A stretch of 52,906 nt of DNA, taken from Acaryochloris sp. IP29b_bin.176. GTDB taxonomy: Bacteria > Cyanobacteriota > Cyanobacteriia > Thermosynechococcales > Thermosynechococcaceae. The notes under the pieces are model-generated. The model did not search any database. It was given only the letters and a program-made list of their open reading frames with translations, and was not told the DNA's origin. The translations under genes and the position numbers were made by a program. This document shows positions 45,066 to 52,906 of this stretch, piece by piece (position 1 is the first letter of the stretch; each line of letters opens with the position of its first letter). The stretch is taken from positions 1 to 52,906 of the forward strand of contig JANQPU010000118.1 in the NCBI GenBank assembly GCA_028285315.1, in the 5' to 3' direction.

Positions 45066-45215
45066 CTAACGCCCTATCACTACTAGAAACGCTAGTAACC
45101 CCAGCAACGATAGTATCAAAACAAAGTCAAAAGGATTAAATTGCCCCAAATCAACGTTTGTAGAAGACAGAAGGACCAGAAAATTATTTAAACCAGCAAC
45201 AAGACAATATGTCAT
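45066..45215 (-). CDS. 49-residue membrane peptide
   Basis: An ATG at 45215 is preceded by TAGGAG at a suitable distance and opens 49 codons. MTYCLVAGLNNFLVLLSSTN is followed by a polar turn (VDLGQFNPFD) and a strongly hydrophobic helix (FVLILSLLGLLAFLVVIG). No family is recognised. It stands alone in the accessory zone between DUF3616 and copy C of the inverted-repeat element. Small hydrophobic peptides of this kind can be toxins or membrane-complex subunits; the sequence does not decide. Confidence 0.5.
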   Translation of the reverse strand: MTYCLVAGLNNFLVLLSSTNVDLGQFNPFDFVLILSLLGLLAFLVVIGR

Positions 45216-45482
45216 GAATAATCTCCTAGATATGGTTCAAGTTCTAGAATGCTAGGGTAACACTTTTATGCAATCAAAAATCCACAAGGCCCTTGTATAG
45301 TAGTGTTCTGAAGCTTTATGTCTTAAGGATATATCTCACTCCAATTTGAATAGCACCGAATATTCAAACATTCAGCAATCGTTCAGAATTCTTGCTCAAT
45401 CTTGCTAGGCTGGTGAGTTTAACTCATTCAAAATCAAGTATTTTCCCTTTTCTTGATCTTGTATCCCATAAGGCGATGAGAA

Positions 45483-45640
45483 GAAAGTGTCAGTACTAAG
45501 TATCTAAGATTTTAATTGATCATTTCAGAGAAATTCAGTTCTTAAAATGGCCGATTTCTCCTTGGAATGCCAGGAAAACTTCGTTCAATAGTTAATAATA
45601 TTGAGAATAACGATCTTAGATACTCAGTACCAACATTTTC
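45483..45640 (-). mobile_element. 158-bp inverted-repeat element, copy C
   Basis: Inverted relative to copies A and B. Its ends are GAAAGTGTCAGTACTAAGTA (left) and, read inward, GAAAATGTTGGTACTGAGTA (right). The reverse complement matches copy A over the whole 158 bases, for example TATTATTAACTATTGAACGA. It lies about 125 bases behind the stop of the HNH endonuclease gene, at the 3' border of the defence operon. Confidence 0.75.
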
Positions 45641-45764
45641 ATCTCTCTTATAGAGTCTTGAAGAGAATTACAGCTGAATATGTTTACTATAGCTTTTATT
45701 TTGGCCACAATTCGGATATATGGCTGAATATACGCAGCGAATTTCCTCACCCTTATATTCTCTA

Positions 45765-46355
45765 CTAGTCTGTATCAAGAAAATCTTGAGCCTGTTTGGG
45801 AAATTTTTGAATAAGCCATTGTAGAGTCTGGAGTTGATCACTGCCCGTTGCTCTTCTGACTTGCGCTAATAATTTAAGAGCAGAGGGACGTTCAAGTGTC
45901 AGATTAGATGCGCCTTCATTGCAAACTGAGCAAATTGCGCGCAAGTTACTGGGCTCATCTGTACCACTCTGAGATTTATCGATGATGTGGCCAATATGTA
46001 GTCTGGTTTTTCTGACTGAATCATAGGGATGGGTTTCTCCTGCAACCGCACCACACATTTGGCAAGTGAATCCATTGCGATCCAAAACATAGGCTCTTGT
46101 TTCTTTAGAGATAGTTCGCTCAAATGCTGGAGTTGGATTGGGATCTCGTAGAAGATATTGACCTGGCTTCAGGTCGCTGCGATCATTATGTGTAAGAATT
46201 TGATATCCTTCCTCTGACCTGAGTTCTCGAATTCGTCTGGCCCACTCGCTGATGCCACCTGAAACTTCGCGTAGTTCGTCAGAATCCATGACCCGCCCAA
46301 GGTTGTTCAAAAAATGTTCTCGTAATTTTGCTCGTGCACCTTTGCGTTTAGCCAT
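45765..46355 (-). CDS. HNH endonuclease, probably the restriction enzyme of a type II system
   Basis: A 196-residue protein with AGGAG eleven bases before the ATG. The C-terminal part is an HNH nuclease with two zinc-binding pairs: CQMCGAVAGETHP, then LHIGHIIDKSQSGTDEPSNL (His-His and the central Asn), then AICSVCNEGASN. An N-terminal helical region, about residues 1-75 (LRELRSEEGYQILTHNDRSD), looks like a winged-helix DNA-binding part. It starts 9 bases behind the stop of the C5 methyltransferase gene, so the two appear co-translated; in such pairs the HNH protein cuts DNA that the methyltransferase has not marked. The recognition sequence cannot be read. Confidence 0.85.
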   Translation of the reverse strand: MAKRKGARAKLREHFLNNLGRVMDSDELREVSGGISEWARRIRELRSEEGYQILTHNDRSDLKPGQYLLRDPNPTPAFERTISKETRAYVLDRNGFTCQMCGAVAGETHPYDSVRKTRLHIGHIIDKSQSGTDEPSNLRAICSVCNEGASNLTLERPSALKLLAQVRRATGSDQLQTLQWLIQKFPKQAQDFLDTD

Positions 46356-46364
46356 ACTTAGCTC

Positions 46365-47339
46365 CTAACTGGCCACTGCAAATATAGTCTTATGAGTTAG
46401 ACATTTGGCAATCTGTTTAGCAACGGCTTGGGCAACAGGGGGAGGGAAGGCATTACCGACTTGGCGATAGGCAGGGGTTTTTTTACCAGTAAATTGCCAC
46501 GTTTCAGGAAAACCCTGAATCCTAGCAACCATAGGCACAGTAAGCTTTGGCATTCCTACAAAGTCTCGATCAGGTGCTTCATTAGCAATCCCCATTCCGT
46601 CAACACCGAGCTTGGCCCAGGCCCTTTTAGCACGAGTGGGGCCGAGATCTGGACCACCATGTTTTTTTGACCCTCCTACAATCGTGGGTGCAATATCATT
46701 AGCATAAAGGCTCCACTCTTGTGCTCTCTGCCATCCTTTAAAGGCCATTTGCTCATAAAGAAGCATTCCAACAGTTTTAGGACTATGTGTATGCGGCTTA
46801 GGCCAGGAAAATTGCCCACATACAGCTTGTTGAATAGCAACAATGACTACACGGGGTCGGAGCTGGGAAACACCGAAGTCCGAAGCATTTAGCAATTGCC
46901 AATCAACAACGTAGCCTAATTTTTCTAGCTGTATCTTGAGGTCAGATCGGTACACCTCAAAAGTGGAATCTAAGAAACCCCGAACGTTTTCTAGCATGAT
47001 TGCTCTAGGCCGACATTCATCCACTAAGCGAATTGCGGTTGGGAACAAATCACGCTCATCATCTGCTCCAAGCTGTTTACCAGCCTTAGAGAAGGGAGGG
47101 CAAGGTACTCCTCCTGCAAAAAGATCTATCCCTTTGTATGGAGAACCATCAAACTGTTGAACATCATCTTCAATAATGTTCCAATGAGGACGATTGATTC
47201 TTAACGTATTACAACATGAGCTATCGTTCTCAACCAACGCTGTTGGCTCAAAATTGCTTTGTTCTAGACCTAGTGATTGGCCACCAGCACCCGCACAAAT
47301 TTCAAGACTATGTAATATTGACATAATTGGCATATCCAT
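46365..47339 (-). CDS. C5-cytosine DNA methyltransferase
   Basis: A 324-residue enzyme numbered from the ATG at 47339; ATGs at 47333 and 47324 and a TTG at 47366 are alternatives. Motif I is SLEICAGAGGQSLGL, motif IV GGVPCPPFSKAG with the catalytic Cys80, motif VI MLENVRGF, motif VIII QLRPRVVIV, motif IX RIQGFPETWQF and motif X YRQVGNAFPPPVAQA. A target-recognition region lies between VIII and IX. All catalytic motifs are intact. It follows the DUF262 gene by about 55 bases and precedes the HNH gene by 9, so it is the methyltransferase half of a type II restriction-modification pair within a larger operon. Confidence 0.93.
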   Translation of the reverse strand: MDMPIMSILHSLEICAGAGGQSLGLEQSNFEPTALVENDSSCCNTLRINRPHWNIIEDDVQQFDGSPYKGIDLFAGGVPCPPFSKAGKQLGADDERDLFPTAIRLVDECRPRAIMLENVRGFLDSTFEVYRSDLKIQLEKLGYVVDWQLLNASDFGVSQLRPRVVIVAIQQAVCGQFSWPKPHTHSPKTVGMLLYEQMAFKGWQRAQEWSLYANDIAPTIVGGSKKHGGPDLGPTRAKRAWAKLGVDGMGIANEAPDRDFVGMPKLTVPMVARIQGFPETWQFTGKKTPAYRQVGNAFPPPVAQAVAKQIAKCLTHKTIFAVAS

Positions 47340-47394
47340 AAAATAGGAGGTTTTTCTAGTTTTCAAATAATTATTTACCAGTAAAAATATAAGA

Positions 47395-48435
47395 TTATTT
47401 TTTTATCATATAGTCAATTAAAGCTTCTAATCTCTTTCTGCGTTGACCCTTGTCTTTTGTCCTAGAAGACATGCTTTTTTTATATTGTTCTAGATTTTCA
47501 TTAGTATGAGGGTTACTTCGTAAGTCTCTATAAAATTCATGGATCCTTGGTTTAATCGACTCAACACTCTTGTTATTCTGTTTGCAATAATCAGCAAAAC
47601 ACCATAAACCATACAAGTGCGAAACTCCCGTGATTCGAAATTCATCAAAATCGAGTTCTAAATTAGATAAGAAATTAGTATTACTTAAAAACTTAGATTT
47701 TAACTCAGGCCAGTCTTCATCAGCATTGGCATACTGTTCATATAATTCATCAAGAGTTACTTGATTGGCATGAAGCGGTTCACCTTTTAATAATTGGAAT
47801 AACAGCTCTGATATAAACTCAATATCTTCCATTCGATTGACATCTACATGCTCAAGACGTTTTTGCCAGAACGGTATCTTTGAAAGCTCGTTTGAGAGTG
47901 ATAGTAGAGTAGAGTCATGATATTTTGAGTTCCGAAGTTCTTGACCATTTAATTTCTCCCCATTACGATTTAAGCGATCAAAAATATTATCTATGATAGC
48001 TTCTGATTGAGTATCAATATACTCAATTGGGATAACATAGCGCCAGAATCTTCTCTTATATTCAGTTAAGTTATTGTTATCAAACTCTCTAAAATAAATT
48101 CCAGCAACACTTAAGTCAAAGAAAGGATTATCTTCAAATTCATCTGAAGCAGGTATCTCATTTTGTATAAAACGAATAATTGAGGTTAAGCGTTGCTTTC
48201 CATCAATGACATCGTATTTTGTTTTCCCTGTATCATCATCAATTTGCTGTCGCAAGAATATAGGTGGTATTGGTAAATTTTTTAATATACTATCAATAAA
48301 AAAAGACTGCTTTTCATCACTCCAGATGCTTTTGCGTTGGTATGGAGGATCGAAATTGTACTTCTTAAGGAGATGGTTCTCCCAGAAGTTTGCAATAGTA
48401 ATTGTATTTGTGTCTCTAATTAGAGATTTGGTCAT
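47395..48435 (-). CDS. DUF262 protein (GmrS/SspE-type N-terminal domain)
   Basis: A 346-residue protein. FDPPYQRKSIWSDEKQSFFI and DVIDGKQRLTSIIRFIQNE (Asp78-Gly-Lys-Gln-Arg82) are the DUF262 signature. In GmrSD, BrxU and SspE this ParB-like domain hydrolyses nucleotides or senses modified DNA and is coupled to an effector nuclease. Here there is no DUF1524 HNH domain fused; the C-terminus is helical and basic (SSRTKDKGQRRKRLEALIDY). Its ATG overlaps the stop of the corrected SIR2-like frame (ATGA), so those two genes appear translationally coupled. Base composition is AT-rich, unlike the core genes around it. A defence role is inferred. Confidence 0.87.
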   Translation of the reverse strand: MTKSLIRDTNTITIANFWENHLLKKYNFDPPYQRKSIWSDEKQSFFIDSILKNLPIPPIFLRQQIDDDTGKTKYDVIDGKQRLTSIIRFIQNEIPASDEFEDNPFFDLSVAGIYFREFDNNNLTEYKRRFWRYVIPIEYIDTQSEAIIDNIFDRLNRNGEKLNGQELRNSKYHDSTLLSLSNELSKIPFWQKRLEHVDVNRMEDIEFISELLFQLLKGEPLHANQVTLDELYEQYANADEDWPELKSKFLSNTNFLSNLELDFDEFRITGVSHLYGLWCFADYCKQNNKSVESIKPRIHEFYRDLRSNPHTNENLEQYKKSMSSRTKDKGQRRKRLEALIDYMIKK

Positions 48436-49464
48436 GGCATTAAATCATGCAATATTTTCGAGTCTGTATAAATAGTGAAATTACTAAATATACTAGTTAA
48501 AACTGCAGTTATAGTTCGCTGAGGTGAGGGATTGATCATGACAACATCCACAAGGGGATCACAACTTACAAAGAGTTCGTCAAGTTCAGCCCGGTCAACA
48601 TACCAATACGATAAACCGCAAATAATTAATTCATCATTTTTATCTAGGCTTGAGGCTTTAGCTTTAGCAGCACTCCGAATTTGACCTGACCAAGTATGAT
48701 TAAACCTTGTTGATTCTCCAGCAGGTGGGATTAAGGCACTAACTAGATAATTTTTTTTCTAAATCCTTATACTCAACAAAAAAGTCATCGGAGGATCCAT
48801 CTAGCAATTCACGATCCAATTTAATTGAATAGGAGTCTAAGTCTAATTCATTTTTGTGAATGAAGCTAATTGAGCCATGAGGTTTTAAAACTGTAACTTT
48901 ACTATTATGATTTTTGTTTCCAATTTGACCAACATTAAAACAAATATTTAAAGCCTTTAGTATCCGTTCAAGCCAAACATCATAGTTATATGTTACAACC
49001 GTAATCTCACTAATTTCTGAGTTTTTACAAGAACTGCCTAGAAATTTAAACCAACTCCAATCCTTGATCTTATCTGGAATAGACTCTATTTTATTGTCAT
49101 AATATATAAATAAATGTTTTATATATTGCAAAAGCTCTTTATAGGCATAAATATAAATATCATTTGGTTGATATGAGCGGCTTTTAGGAGTTCTACCTGT
49201 TTGGGAAGCGTACACATTTACACATGTAATTATGTCTTCTATCAGTGCCCAAGAGTCACCAGTGCTCATATTTGGCCTAGCACCTAAGTTCCAAAGATTT
49301 GGGCAATGTTTAAATGATAGAAATCCTGGTCTACCTGATGTGGGCCATGGTACTTCAGAACCTTTACTGAATAAATTCCTGACATCAATATCGTCTCTAT
49401 CAAGAAAATTTAGAAAATCTATGGTGAATCCATTGCCTAATACAATAAGTAATTTTCTTGGCAC
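48432..49464 (-). pseudogene. SIR2-like NADase domain protein, broken by a slip in an A8 run
   Basis: A GTG at 49464 with AGGAG upstream opens a frame with LLIVLGNGFTIDFLNFLDRD, VVTYNYDVWLERILKALN (Asn160) and VLKPHGSISFIH (His196): the nucleotide-binding loop and the Asn and His expected at the active site of SIR2-like domains. It stops at 48739 after DLEKKLSS, just beyond eight A bases (T8 on the plus strand, 48751-48758). With one A fewer it continues for about 100 residues (YLVSALIPPAGESTRFNHTW, NDELIICGLSYWYVDRAELD) to a TGA that overlaps the DUF262 start. Full length would be about 344 residues. It may be a mutant, a phase-variable gene, a slippage-expressed gene or a sequencing error. 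Confidence 0.75.
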
Positions 49465-49576
49465 TCAATAATTTCTCCTGAAAGTTCAGTATGTATTAGG
49501 ACTTCATTGTTCAGAACTAAGTCAGGATAGTACCCATGTTTTAGTAAAAAGTAAAGTTGTACCTGCTGCAAATGAC

Positions 49577-51082
49577 TTATGAGGGTTCTTTTCTGTTCAC
49601 ATTTGTAGAATGACTTCCTGGGAGTGCCGCTACAATAGCATCGGCGACTCGGGCTACGGGAATCACTTCAATCTCTAAGTTAGGAAAAGACTGCCCCTTT
49701 GGAATGATCGCTCGCTTAAATCCCAGCTTAAGAGCTTCCTTTAGACGTAATTCTGTTTGGGAAACAGAGCGCACCTGGCCACCCAAACCAACCTCACCAA
49801 TCACGACTGTGGTAGGGTCAACCAGGCGATCGCGAAAGCTAGCCGCAACTGCGATCGCAACCCCCAAATCCGCCGCTGGCTCAGCTACACTCAATCCCCC
49901 TGATGAAGCAACATAGGCATCTAGCTTTGACAGAGGAATACCCAGACGCTTTTCCAAAACTGCCAGAATTTGCAGCAGGCGATTATATTCAATGCCTGTC
50001 GTCGATCGGCGAGGAGAACTATAGCTAGTCGCGCTGACCAATGCCTGGAGTTCTACCACAATGGGACGGGTGCCTTCACAGGCAACGATAGTGGCCGTTC
50101 CCGGTGATACCTCTTCGCGATCGCCTAAAAACAACTCTGACGGATTCAGAACTTCGCGCAAGCCCCGATCAATCATTTCAAATACCCCTACCTCATGGGT
50201 CGCTCCAAAACGATTTTTAACGGACCGCAGCAACCGATGATTAGCAAACCGATCGCCTTCAAAGTAGAGAACCGTATCGACTAAATGTTCTAAAACCTTT
50301 GGACCTGCGATCGCCCCTTCCTTGGTCACATGCCCGACGATAAACAGCGTAATATGGTCCCGTTTCGCCAGTCGCATCAGTGCTGAAGTACATTCCCTCA
50401 CTTGAGCGACTGATCCTGGAGCCGAAGTCAAGGTGGGGAAAAACAGGGCTTGAATACTATCAATAATGGCCACCTGGGGTTGCAGGGAATCTAACTCTTG
50501 CAACACCAATTCCAAATCAGTTTCGGGTAAAAGGTATAAATTGGCATTCTCGGCTTTATGCTGTGGTTGAGAAGGCGTCCTAGAGGTCTTTTTATTTAGA
50601 CCAGAAACCTCTTTTTTTAGATTTAAATCTCCAATCCCCAAGCGTTGGGCACGCAGCTTGACCTGTTGGCCTGACTCTTCTGCACAAACGTAGAGAACCG
50701 TTTGCCGCGAACTTAAAAAATTGACAATTTGCAACAAAAGGGTGGACTTACCAATGCCCGGATCACCACCCACCAGCACCAAGGAGCCTGGAACAATTCC
50801 TCCCCCCAAGACCCGATCCAATTCTTGGTAACCGGAGCTAAATCGTTGAATCGGCTGCTCAGAAATCTGGGTCAACGTCAGCGAGGATAGAGCTTGAGGA
50901 GAGGCATTCCGACGCTGTCGATGCCGTTGCGCTAAGCGGGTTCCGTCCGTTACCGCAGGCGTATTCGGCACCACTTGTTCCACTAAAGAATTCCAAGTAT
51001 GACAGGAAGGACACTTGCCAAAAAACTGAGGAGAAGCAGCACCGCATTCTTGGCAAATGTAATGAGTTCGTATTTTTGCCAT
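49577..51082 (-). CDS. radA: DNA repair protein RadA (Sms)
   Basis: A 501-residue protein. An N-terminal zinc finger (CQECGAASPQFFGKCPSCHT) leads to a RecA-like ATPase with Walker A GGDPGIGKSTLLLQIV and the RadA-specific KNRFGATHEVGVFEM motif; the C-terminus is Lon-protease-like (DAYVASSGGLSVAEPAADLG, VVIGEVGLGGQVRSV). About 30 extra residues (residues ~150-180, with KKEVSGLNKKTSRTPSQPQH) interrupt the ATPase domain, as in other cyanobacterial RadA. RadA drives branch migration of recombination intermediates. It is divergent from rpaB and upstream of the defence operon, a core gene at the border of the accessory zone. Confidence 0.95.
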   Translation of the reverse strand: MAKIRTHYICQECGAASPQFFGKCPSCHTWNSLVEQVVPNTPAVTDGTRLAQRHRQRRNASPQALSSLTLTQISEQPIQRFSSGYQELDRVLGGGIVPGSLVLVGGDPGIGKSTLLLQIVNFLSSRQTVLYVCAEESGQQVKLRAQRLGIGDLNLKKEVSGLNKKTSRTPSQPQHKAENANLYLLPETDLELVLQELDSLQPQVAIIDSIQALFFPTLTSAPGSVAQVRECTSALMRLAKRDHITLFIVGHVTKEGAIAGPKVLEHLVDTVLYFEGDRFANHRLLRSVKNRFGATHEVGVFEMIDRGLREVLNPSELFLGDREEVSPGTATIVACEGTRPIVVELQALVSATSYSSPRRSTTGIEYNRLLQILAVLEKRLGIPLSKLDAYVASSGGLSVAEPAADLGVAIAVAASFRDRLVDPTTVVIGEVGLGGQVRSVSQTELRLKEALKLGFKRAIIPKGQSFPNLEIEVIPVARVADAIVAALPGSHSTNVNRKEPS

Positions 51083-51240
51083 ATAATTCTTAAATAAAAT
51101 TGAACTGTAAATATTCTTAAAGTCTTTAGTATGAAAGCATTTCAGCGTTTTTTCCTGTTACTAACTTCATGCTAACTTAATAACAGAGTACTAAAATTTA
51201 ACTTTTAGAAATGACTCGCAATTAAGGAGCATTACGGAAA

Positions 51241-51972
51241 TTGGAAAATCACAAAGAAAAAATTCTGGTAGTCGACGATGAAGCGAGTATCCGTCGCATC
51301 CTAGAAACGCGTCTCTCCATGATTGGCTACGATGTGGTCACCGCAGCAGATGGGGAAGAAGCCATTGATACATTCCATCACGCCATTCCTGACTTAGTTG
51401 TGTTAGATGTGATGATGCCAAAACTAGATGGTTATGGCGTCTGCCAAGAACTCCGCAAAGAATCCGATGTTCCAATTATTATGCTGACGGCACTGGGCGA
51501 TGTTGCCGATCGGATTACCGGCTTGGAACTCGGTGCCGACGATTATGTTGTCAAGCCTTTTTCGCCGAAGGAGTTAGAAGCCCGCATTCGCTCCGTTCTC
51601 CGACGAGTTAGTAAAAATGGCAACTCTGGAATCCCCAGCTCTGGGGTGATCAGTGTCCATACCCTACGAATTGATACCAATAAGCGCCAAGTCTATAAAG
51701 GAGACGAGCGTATTCGACTAACAGGAATGGAGTTTAGCCTGCTGGAATTATTGGTCAGTCGATCCGGTGAAGCGTTTTCCCGTTCTGATATTTTGCAGGA
51801 AGTTTGGGGCTACACGCCTGAACGCCATGTCGATACTAGGGTCGTCGATGTGCATATTTCTCGGCTCAGAGCCAAGCTAGAAGAGGATCCCAGCAACCCT
51901 GAGTTGATCCTGACCGCTAGGGGGACAGGGTATCTGTTTCAGCGCATTGTTGAACCTGGAGAAATGCTTTAG
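51241..51972 (+). CDS. rpaB: Response regulator RpaB
   Basis: A 243-residue OmpR-type regulator with a TTG start and AAGGAG eleven bases upstream. The receiver has VVDDEASIRRILETRLSMIG, Asp56 in LVVLDVMMPKLDGYG and LGADDYVVKPFSPKELEARI; the winged helix has LTGMEFSLLELLVSRSGEAF and VDVHISRLRAKLEEDPSNPE. The near-invariant sequence and length are those of RpaB (Ycf27), the essential cyanobacterial and plastid regulator that binds HLR1 sites at high-light and photosystem genes and is phosphorylated by NblS. No HLR1-like pair of boxes was obvious in its own 158-base upstream region. Confidence 0.93.
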   Translation: MENHKEKILVVDDEASIRRILETRLSMIGYDVVTAADGEEAIDTFHHAIPDLVVLDVMMPKLDGYGVCQELRKESDVPIIMLTALGDVADRITGLELGADDYVVKPFSPKELEARIRSVLRRVSKNGNSGIPSSGVISVHTLRIDTNKRQVYKGDERIRLTGMEFSLLELLVSRSGEAFSRSDILQEVWGYTPERHVDTRVVDVHISRLRAKLEEDPSNPELILTARGTGYLFQRIVEPGEML

Positions 51973-52018
51973 GCAAGTTCTAGTTCTGCCTGCTCTCAAC
52001 CTTTTCATAGAGCGATGG

Positions 52019-52040
52019 CCTATAGATGGCTATCTATAGG
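52019..52040. terminator. Hairpin between convergent rpaB and TetR genes
   Basis: CCTATAGAT (52019-52027) pairs perfectly with ATCTATAGG (52032-52040) across four bases, 47 bases after the rpaB stop. The T run downstream is short (TGCTTTG). It could serve both convergent genes. Confidence 0.5.
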
Positions 52041-52057
52041 TGCTTTGCGATGGAAAA

Positions 52058-52846
52058 TCATGTCCCATTTTTCAGCATAACTGACTCCACAAATTGTTTG
52101 CGACAGTCCTTGCAGAGATAGCATTGTTGATTTCTTCGTTGCCCATTTTTTGATATTCTGGTCGATTGACAATGAGGGCATATCATTACTTTCATTACAT
52201 CTTGGGTGAGGCTGTCTCCAACATAGGGCTCTAAATATGACGTGAGCAGATTTTCAATTTGCTCGGTTAACCGCTGGCGATGCTCCAAATCTGAGGTTCG
52301 CAAAGCAGACAAGGTGACTGCATTACTGCTATGAACACAGACCTCTGCTAGCAGGCTATATTGATACTCCGGTAGAGAAGGATTCCGCTGTTTCAGAATA
52401 TCTGCTAGAAAGTTGATGGCTTCCTGGGTCATGCTTTCATCAATGGATTGGAACATGTCCCGCGAGGTATAGAACTGGATAAAAATTACCCGTGATACAG
52501 GATGGGTAAAGAGTTCAACCGCTGCTGCGATTAGCTGATGCATCATTTGGTGTAAGGGTAGCTGCACCACTCCTGGGGTATTCAACTCACTCCAGAAGGT
52601 TTTGACGCGCTCAATATGGCGCAATTCCATCGCATTGAAGATGGCGGCTTTATTGGGAAAGAACTGATAGAGCGATCCGACAGCAGTCCCTGCCCTGGAA
52701 GCAATTTGGTGGGTGGTTGCCGCATCGTAGCCCACCTGATCGAAGACATCTGCTGCCGCATTGAGAATTTTGTCGACCCGTTCTTTGCCCCGCTGTTGTT
52801 TGGGTTGCCGACGGAGATGACTTGACGAATATGAATAATCTGTCAT
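52058..52846 (-). CDS. TetR-family regulator fused to a transposase zinc ribbon
   Basis: A 262-residue protein from the ATG at 52846 (a GTG at 52873 is possible). The helix-turn-helix is KERVDKILNAAADVFDQVGY, DAATTHQIASRAGTAVGSLY, QFFPNKAAIF; an all-helical ligand domain follows to about SYLEPYVGDSLTQDV. The last 45 residues are different: MKVMICPHCQSTRISKNGQR, then CYLCKDCRKQFVES, the CxxC...CxxC zinc ribbon that opens IS1-type transposases. An insertion-sequence remnant (52058-52195) has thus replaced the natural stop. The added zinc ribbon could be inert or could change DNA binding. The regulated genes are unknown. Confidence 0.8.
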   Translation of the reverse strand: MTDYSYSSSHLRRQPKQQRGKERVDKILNAAADVFDQVGYDAATTHQIASRAGTAVGSLYQFFPNKAAIFNAMELRHIERVKTFWSELNTPGVVQLPLHQMMHQLIAAAVELFTHPVSRVIFIQFYTSRDMFQSIDESMTQEAINFLADILKQRNPSLPEYQYSLLAEVCVHSSNAVTLSALRTSDLEHRQRLTEQIENLLTSYLEPYVGDSLTQDVMKVMICPHCQSTRISKNGQRRNQQCYLCKDCRKQFVESVMLKNGT

Positions 52847-52906
52847 ATTTTTAAAACACGACGAATCTTTCACAATTTTATAGCGAGCAAAGAAGATGAT
52901 GCGATC

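Noticed and set aside
1-52906. CRISPR arrays, tRNA and rRNA genes
   Set aside because: Reading both strands I found no regularly spaced direct repeats of CRISPR type and no cloverleaf or rRNA sequence; short RNAs could be missed by eye.

Overview
The window is a stretch of cyanobacterial chromosome. The octamer GCGATCGC (HIP1) recurs, for example near 4398, 8212, 9838, 14715, 17775, 37227, 49850 and 50308. Several genes are cyanobacterial markers: rpaB, DUF3727, DUF1816, an SLH-type iron-uptake porin, a pheophorbide-oxygenase-like Rieske protein and a DXCF cyanobacteriochrome. The many decayed insertion sequences and tandem-GAF sensors would suit a large accessory-rich genome such as Acaryochloris or a relative, but that placement is inference.

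Layout. 1-4200: a truncated transposase, a small secreted protein, an SRPBCC protein, a Bax1-like DUF790 nuclease preceded by a gutted leucine-rich-repeat gene, a PH-domain membrane protein and a frameshifted SH3 gene. 4200-10300: an atypical SDR, a large minus-strand tandem-GAF photoreceptor candidate, and a minus-strand group running HEAT-repeat protein, SDR, tsaE, DUF2062. 11400-15050: an iron-uptake porin and an F420 gamma-glutamyl-ligase-like protein. 15285-19281: a colinear housekeeping run GNAT, ruvX, DUF3727, mltG, yqeG, ended by a strong terminator. An IS982-type element (19504-20502, 6-bp target duplication) sits just behind that terminator.

20877-28960 holds a Rieske oxygenase, a dead IS6 transposase, a beta-helix protein, a SYLF protein, a 47-residue membrane peptide, DUF1816, a methyltransferase, and remnants of uridine kinase and umuC. 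28963-40727 holds a metallophosphoesterase with a DNRLRE domain, an RppA/RppB-like two-component pair on the minus strand, a small secreted protein, an RND efflux adaptor and pump with a DoxX gene between them, and a PQQ-type sugar dehydrogenase lipoprotein.

40788-49464 is an accessory zone. Three copies of a 158-bp inverted-repeat element, which I read as a MITE, and one collapsed copy surround a frameshifted pentapeptide-repeat gene, an orphan ORF and DUF3616. They are followed by a minus-strand operon: SIR2-like protein, DUF262 protein, C5 cytosine DNA methyltransferase, HNH endonuclease. The SIR2 stop and the DUF262 start overlap as ATGA once a one-base slip in an A8 run is corrected. I read this as a composite defence locus (type II restriction-modification plus a DUF262/SIR2 module) and regard it as the best candidate for an undescribed system. 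The window closes with the core genes radA and rpaB (divergent) and a TetR regulator whose C-terminus is fused to a transposase zinc ribbon.

I saw no rRNA, tRNA or CRISPR array. All family names come from recognising sequence motifs by eye; no database search was run.
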